11,311 nt of DNA. Source: JAJFFW01 sp039197915. GTDB lineage: Bacteria > Pseudomonadota > Alphaproteobacteria > Caulobacterales > Parvularculaceae. The position numbers were made by a program, and so were the translations under genes. Below, in pieces: positions 7,770 to 11,311 of this stretch. The notes beneath the pieces were generated by a model. That model saw only the letters and a program-made list of their open reading frames with translations, ran no database searches and was not told where the DNA came from. How positions within the stretch are numbered: the stretch's first letter is position 1; each line of letters begins with the position of its first letter. The stretch lies in contig JBCCTV010000091.1 in NCBI GenBank assembly GCA_039197915.1, positions 1 through 11,311 of the forward strand. Direction: 5' to 3'.

Positions 7770-7776
7770 AGGTGGG
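7770..7776 (+). promoter_or_regulatory. Ribosome binding site of the alpha-2-macroglobulin gene
   Basis: AGGTGGG lies 7 bases before the ATG at 7784. It supports this start over the earlier out-of-frame ATG at 7741, which sits inside the hairpin. Confidence 0.6.
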
Positions 7777-7783
7777 ATAATCT

Positions 7784-10700
7784 ATGCGCGCGCATCCAGT
7801 GATGATCATTCTCGGCGTGTTGTCGGCCTTTGCATTTGGCTTGCTCACAGGGCGGATAATCCCGGCGGTCGACACAACCGCAGGCGGTGGATCGCCAGAT
7901 CAAGTGCTCATTGCCCCGCAAGCCCGAGAGGGGCAGGAACAAGCGCCCCGTCGCGCCTTTCAAGAAATCCGAAACGACGATGCGGATCGACCGGAGCCGG
8001 TAGAAGTCGAGGGCTTTGCCTTTTCGCGTTTGGTCATTCAAACGGACACCGCGGAACCAAAGGCGTGTATTCAGTTTTCGGAAGAATTAGATCCCGACAC
8101 AAACTACCGTGATTTTATTAGACTAACGCCAAACGTGCGTCCCGCGTTGGAAGTCGCCGGGCGGTCCCTTTGCATTTTGGGTCTGTCTTTTAACCGGGAT
8201 TACACAGTTGAAATTCGTCCGGGATTACGCTCAGCCGACGGCGAGGTTTTGGAGCGCGGTGAACGCGTCAATGTCGCCTTCGGCGATAAGCCCGCTTACG
8301 TTGGGTTTGCGGGAGAGGGCGTGGTTCTGCCCCGCTATGAAGCGGACGGATTAGCAATTGAGACTGTCAATATAGACCGTGTCGAGGTTGAGGTTCTGCG
8401 GGTCTCCGATCGTGCGATTGCACAAAAACGCATCGTCAGTGGCGGGGCCATCAGCGAAGATTCCTATTACTACGCCTATGGAGACGAAAGTGGCGATGAT
8501 ATCGGAGCCCCCGTCTTTAAGGGCGAGCTCGACGTCACCTCGCAACAAAACGAAACGGCGACAACGGTTTTCGCGCTCGGGGCCGCGCTCCCGAACTTGA
8601 AGCCCGGCGCCTATTTCGTCCGTGTGCGTGACGCCAGCAAGAGCGCCGATCGGCGCCGCCCCGCGCAAGCATGGCGGTGGATCGTTTACACGGATATGGC
8701 GATCACGACCTATTCGGGCGTCGATGGCGTGGATGTTTTCGTGCGCTCGATTGAAACAGCACGACCGGTGGCCGGCGTGGAGCTCGCATTGATTGCCCGG
8801 AACAATGATATTCTTGCCCGGGTTGTCACAAACACGGAAGGCCGGGCGCGTTTTGACGGCCCGGTAACGCGCGGCAGCGGTGTTTTGGCGCCGCGCATGA
8901 TCATGGCGTTTGGCCCGCAAGATGACTTCGCGGTGAACGACCTACAGCGTGCGCCGCTTGATCTCTCTGATAGGAATGTCGCCGGGCGCAGCACACCGGC
9001 GGCAATTGAGGGCTATCTCTATTTTGATCGTGGCATTTACCGGCCAGGTGAAACGGCTCACATCACCGGGCTTCTGCGCGATACGAACACGTTGGTTTCC
9101 GTCGATCGTGCGGTCACCGCAATCGTTTATCGGCCGAACGGCGCAGAAGCATTCCGACAACGCATCAATTCGTTGAATATCGGTAGCTTTAATTTTGACT
9201 TTCAAGCACCGAGATCGGCGCAACGTGGCCTATGGCGCGTCAGCGTTGAGGCGGATGGTGTGGGCGTCGTCGCGAACGAAACGTTCTCAGTCGAGGATTT
9301 TGTTCCCCAACGGCTTGAGGTCGCTCTTGTTGCTGATGAGAAAACCCCGCTCGATGGCGCATCGCCCTTGGCCTTAGAGGTCAGAAGTCGATTCCTATAC
9401 GGAGCGCCAGCATCTGACTTGCCGGTGGAAGCCGAAGCGCGGTTGCGCGTTGATCCAAATCCGTTTCCGCAGTTTTCTGGGTACCGTTACGGACGCGCGA
9501 GTTTGACCTTCCGTGAACGCTTCCTGACACTGCCGGGCGCCATTACTGATGGCGACGGCGCGGCGACAGTTCGCCTAGAAACCGGGGAGGCGCCCAAGGG
9601 TTTAAGCGTTCCGTTACGGGTTGATGTCGTCGTTGGCGTCGTCGAGCCAGGCGGGCGCGTCGTGCGCGAAAGCGCGCGCATTCCCGTTCGTCCGGACGAG
9701 GCCTATCTTGGGTTACGATTGTCGAAACCTGGCGGCGGTTTTGGCCAAGAAGAACCAGCGGAAATCGAGGCGGTGCTTTTGGACCGTGCCGGCGAGGCGC
9801 TCGCGCGGTCGATCGAATGGCGTCTCGTTGAAGAGGATTACTGGTTCGACTGGTATAGGCAAAACGGCGAATGGCGTTGGCGGCGCTCGTTCAGGGACAT
9901 TCTCGTCGAAGATGGAAAAGCGGAAACGTTGGCTGAAGGGCCTGTAAAAATTTCCCGTCGGCTTGATCAGGGGTCGTACCGTCTCATTGCAACAGATCCG
10001 GCAAGCGGCGCACAAACTGAAATCCGGTTTTACGTCGGTTGGCGCTCTTATGCTTCGAGCGCGGAGGCGCCGGACCAAGCGACGGTTACGGGGCCGACAG
10101 ACCCGATTGCCCCCGGCGCCCGGGCGCGGCTTGTCCTCGATGCGCCCTATGAGGGGGAAGCCATTGTTACGGTGGCGACCGATAAAGTGCAGCTCGTCCA
10201 ACGTTTAAAGATAGAGGAGGGCGGTCGTGAAATCCTGATCGACACCGATCCGTCTTGGGGGTCTGGTTTCTACGTGCTCGCAAACATCGTCACCCCGCGT
10301 GACGCTGTTGACCGTCCAGTGCCGCGCCGGGCGGTTGGTGTTGCGTATGTCCCGTTTGACATGGGTGAGCGCACTTTAAAGATCGGTATGAATGCGCCGG
10401 ATGTCATCCGACCACGCACGAAAATAAAGTTACCACTTAGTATCCAAGGGTTGCGTCGGGATGAGCCCGTGCTTCTGACACTCGCGGCAGTCGACGAGGG
10501 CATTCTTCGTTTGACAAAGTTTGTTTCACCGGCGCCCGAGAAGACCTACTATGGCAAACGCCGCCTCGGCGTTGAGATTCGCGACGATTACGGACGAATT
10601 CTGAACGCGAATTTGGGAGCCGCCGCCCGCTTTGGCGGTGACCAGATTGGCGGTGAAGGCCTGACGGTCGTTCCCACTAAGTCAATCGCGCTTTACTCCG

Positions 10701-11311
10701 GACCCGTGGAGGTCGATGTTGACGGGCTGGCGGAGATTGATCTCGACATTCCGGACTTCAATGGCGAACTGCGGTTGATGGCGGTCGCCTGGAGCCAGTC
10801 GGCGTTGGGATCCGCCTCGTCCCCGCTGACAGTGCGCGATCCTGTACCGGCATTATTGTCGTTGCCGCGGTTTATGGCGCCGGGCGACAAAGCGTCAGCA
10901 ACACTCTCGGTTGATAATGTTGAGGGCGCGGAAGGCGAATACACAGCGCGCCTGACCGCGGCGGGGCCAGTCGCTCTATCAGAGACGGTTTCCTTTGCCT
11001 TGGCGCCGGGCGAGCGCAAAACCCGGACGTTTCCGTTCGAGGCGACGGGCGAAGGCATTGCGCAGATCACGGTGGCAGTGAGCGGTCCAAACGGTGAAAG
11101 TATCTCGCGGACAACGCCGATACAGGTTCGCACGCCATTTTATCCTGTCACCAATCGATCGGTTGCGACGTTGGCGCCAGGAGAGCGGTTTGTGGCGACA
11201 GATGCGCTTCTTGCTGGCTTCACGCCGGGGAGTGGCGACGTCAATGTGAGTTTCTCGCGCTTACGCGGGGTTGAGCCGGGCGCCTTATTGGCGTCGCTTT
11301 ACCGGTATCCA
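7784..11311 (+). CDS. Bacterial alpha-2-macroglobulin family protein (YfhM/ECAM type), 3' end beyond the window
   Basis: These large periplasmic proteins trap proteases: cleavage of a bait region triggers a thioester that binds the attacker. The first 1,176 codons are present and open to the right edge; E. coli YfhM has about 1,650 residues. Residues 6-22 form a hydrophobic N-terminal segment with no lipobox cysteine, suggesting a transmembrane anchor. A beta-sandwich domain with two cysteines (C95, C130) follows a P/E/Q-rich linker. The A2M N-domain signature is FDRGIYRPGET (414-424). The central A2M region has AAVDEGIL (901-908), then YYGKRRLGVEIRDDYGR (922-938) and DFNGELRLMAVAW (991-1003). 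The last visible residues, LLASLYRYP, match the family segment that directly precedes the GCxEQ thioester, so the catalytic part lies just outside. In many proteobacteria pbpC (penicillin-binding protein 1C) is adjacent, and it may follow here. The gene is divergent from the efflux operon. Confidence 0.93.
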   Translation, partial: MRAHPVMIILGVLSAFAFGLLTGRIIPAVDTTAGGGSPDQVLIAPQAREGQEQAPRRAFQEIRNDDADRPEPVEVEGFAFSRLVIQTDTAEPKACIQFSEELDPDTNYRDFIRLTPNVRPALEVAGRSLCILGLSFNRDYTVEIRPGLRSADGEVLERGERVNVAFGDKPAYVGFAGEGVVLPRYEADGLAIETVNIDRVEVEVLRVSDRAIAQKRIVSGGAISEDSYYYAYGDESGDDIGAPVFKGELDVTSQQNETATTVFALGAALPNLKPGAYFVRVRDASKSADRRRPAQAWRWIVYTDMAITTYSGVDGVDVFVRSIETARPVAGVELALIARNNDILARVVTNTEGRARFDGPVTRGSGVLAPRMIMAFGPQDDFAVNDLQRAPLDLSDRNVAGRSTPAAIEGYLYFDRGIYRPGETAHITGLLRDTNTLVSVDRAVTAIVYRPNGAEAFRQRINSLNIGSFNFDFQAPRSAQRGLWRVSVEADGVGVVANETFSVEDFVPQRLEVALVADEKTPLDGASPLALEVRSRFLYGAPASDLPVEAEARLRVDPNPFPQFSGYRYGRASLTFRERFLTLPGAITDGDGAATVRLETGEAPKGLSVPLRVDVVVGVVEPGGRVVRESARIPVRPDEAYLGLRLSKPGGGFGQEEPAEIEAVLLDRAGEALARSIEWRLVEEDYWFDWYRQNGEWRWRRSFRDILVEDGKAETLAEGPVKISRRLDQGSYRLIATDPASGAQTEIRFYVGWRSYASSAEAPDQATVTGPTDPIAPGARARLVLDAPYEGEAIVTVATDKVQLVQRLKIEEGGREILIDTDPSWGSGFYVLANIVTPRDAVDRPVPRRAVGVAYVPFDMGERTLKIGMNAPDVIRPRTKIKLPLSIQGLRRDEPVLLTLAAVDEGILRLTKFVSPAPEKTYYGKRRLGVEIRDDYGRILNANLGAAARFGGDQIGGEGLTVVPTKSIALYSGPVEVDVDGLAEIDLDIPDFNGELRLMAVAWSQSALGSASSPLTVRDPVPALLSLPRFMAPGDKASATLSVDNVEGAEGEYTARLTAAGPVALSETVSFALAPGERKTRTFPFEATGEGIAQITVAVSGPNGESISRTTPIQVRTPFYPVTNRSVATLAPGERFVATDALLAGFTPGSGDVNVSFSRLRGVEPGALLASLYRYP

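Larger units (their letters stand above)
7436..7783. other. Divergent intergenic and leader region between the efflux operon and the alpha-2-macroglobulin gene
   Basis: If the channel gene starts at 7435, these 348 bases contain no gene I can support; with the longest possible start, 7436-7549 would be coding. It must hold both divergent promoters. The best minus-strand -10 candidates are TAAAAT (7567-7572) or TATAAC (7562-7567), and on the plus strand TATAGT (7713-7718). None has a good -35 box, so I do not call a promoter. The direct repeat and inverted repeats are listed separately. Confidence 0.6.

Noticed and set aside
7741..8112. 123-codon plus-strand frame beginning in the leader hairpin
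   Set aside because: It is out of frame with the alpha-2-macroglobulin, has no ribosome binding site, and its protein looks random. The start at 7784 has AGGTGGG.
8351..8920. 189-codon open frame on the minus strand
   Set aside because: It lies wholly antisense to the alpha-2-macroglobulin gene, whose protein is well conserved here. The frame lacks any recognisable domain and is explained by GC-rich codon use.
9713..10201. 162-codon open frame on the minus strand
   Set aside because: It is antisense to the same gene, arginine- and proline-rich, and shows no family pattern.

Overview
The window (11,311 bases, moderately GC-rich, GC-rich third positions) reads like a chromosomal segment of a Gram-negative bacterium. 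An alphaproteobacterium is my best guess from protein style and codon use, but I cannot confirm it. I see no rRNA, tRNA, transposase, CRISPR array or phage gene. All recognisable products act in the cell envelope or periplasm.

Layout: (1) 3-656, plus strand, a YceI-family periplasmic protein whose start is not visible. (2) 743-1117, minus strand, a small secreted HdeA/Rap1a-like protein. (3) 1186-7435 (possibly to 7549), minus strand, a three-gene tripartite RND efflux operon transcribed right to left: outer-membrane channel lipoprotein (NodT type), then periplasmic adaptor, then inner-membrane RND permease. Both gene junctions are 4-base ATGA overlaps, so the three products are probably translationally coupled. 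The HdeA-like gene lies 68 bases behind the permease on the same strand and may be the last gene of the transcript. (4) 7436-7783, a divergent regulatory interval with a 13-base direct repeat (12/13 match) and two inverted repeats. (5) 7784-11311, plus strand, the first 1,176 codons of a large bacterial alpha-2-macroglobulin (YfhM/ECAM type). This gene stays open through the right edge, which cuts it just before the expected thioester motif.

How they fit together: the efflux genes should form one complete pump spanning both membranes. The alpha-2-macroglobulin is a periplasmic protease trap, normally partnered with penicillin-binding protein 1C. The shared promoter region makes joint control under envelope stress possible, but that is inference. 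No regulator gene lies in the window.

Most unusual points: the adaptor has a C-terminal extension of about 145 residues with two cysteines; the permease has isoleucine where AcrB has its proton-relay lysine; the alpha-2-macroglobulin has an uncleaved-looking membrane anchor and no lipobox; and its leader holds a perfect 8-base-pair hairpin. I did not find a convincing wholly new system; these are variations on known families.
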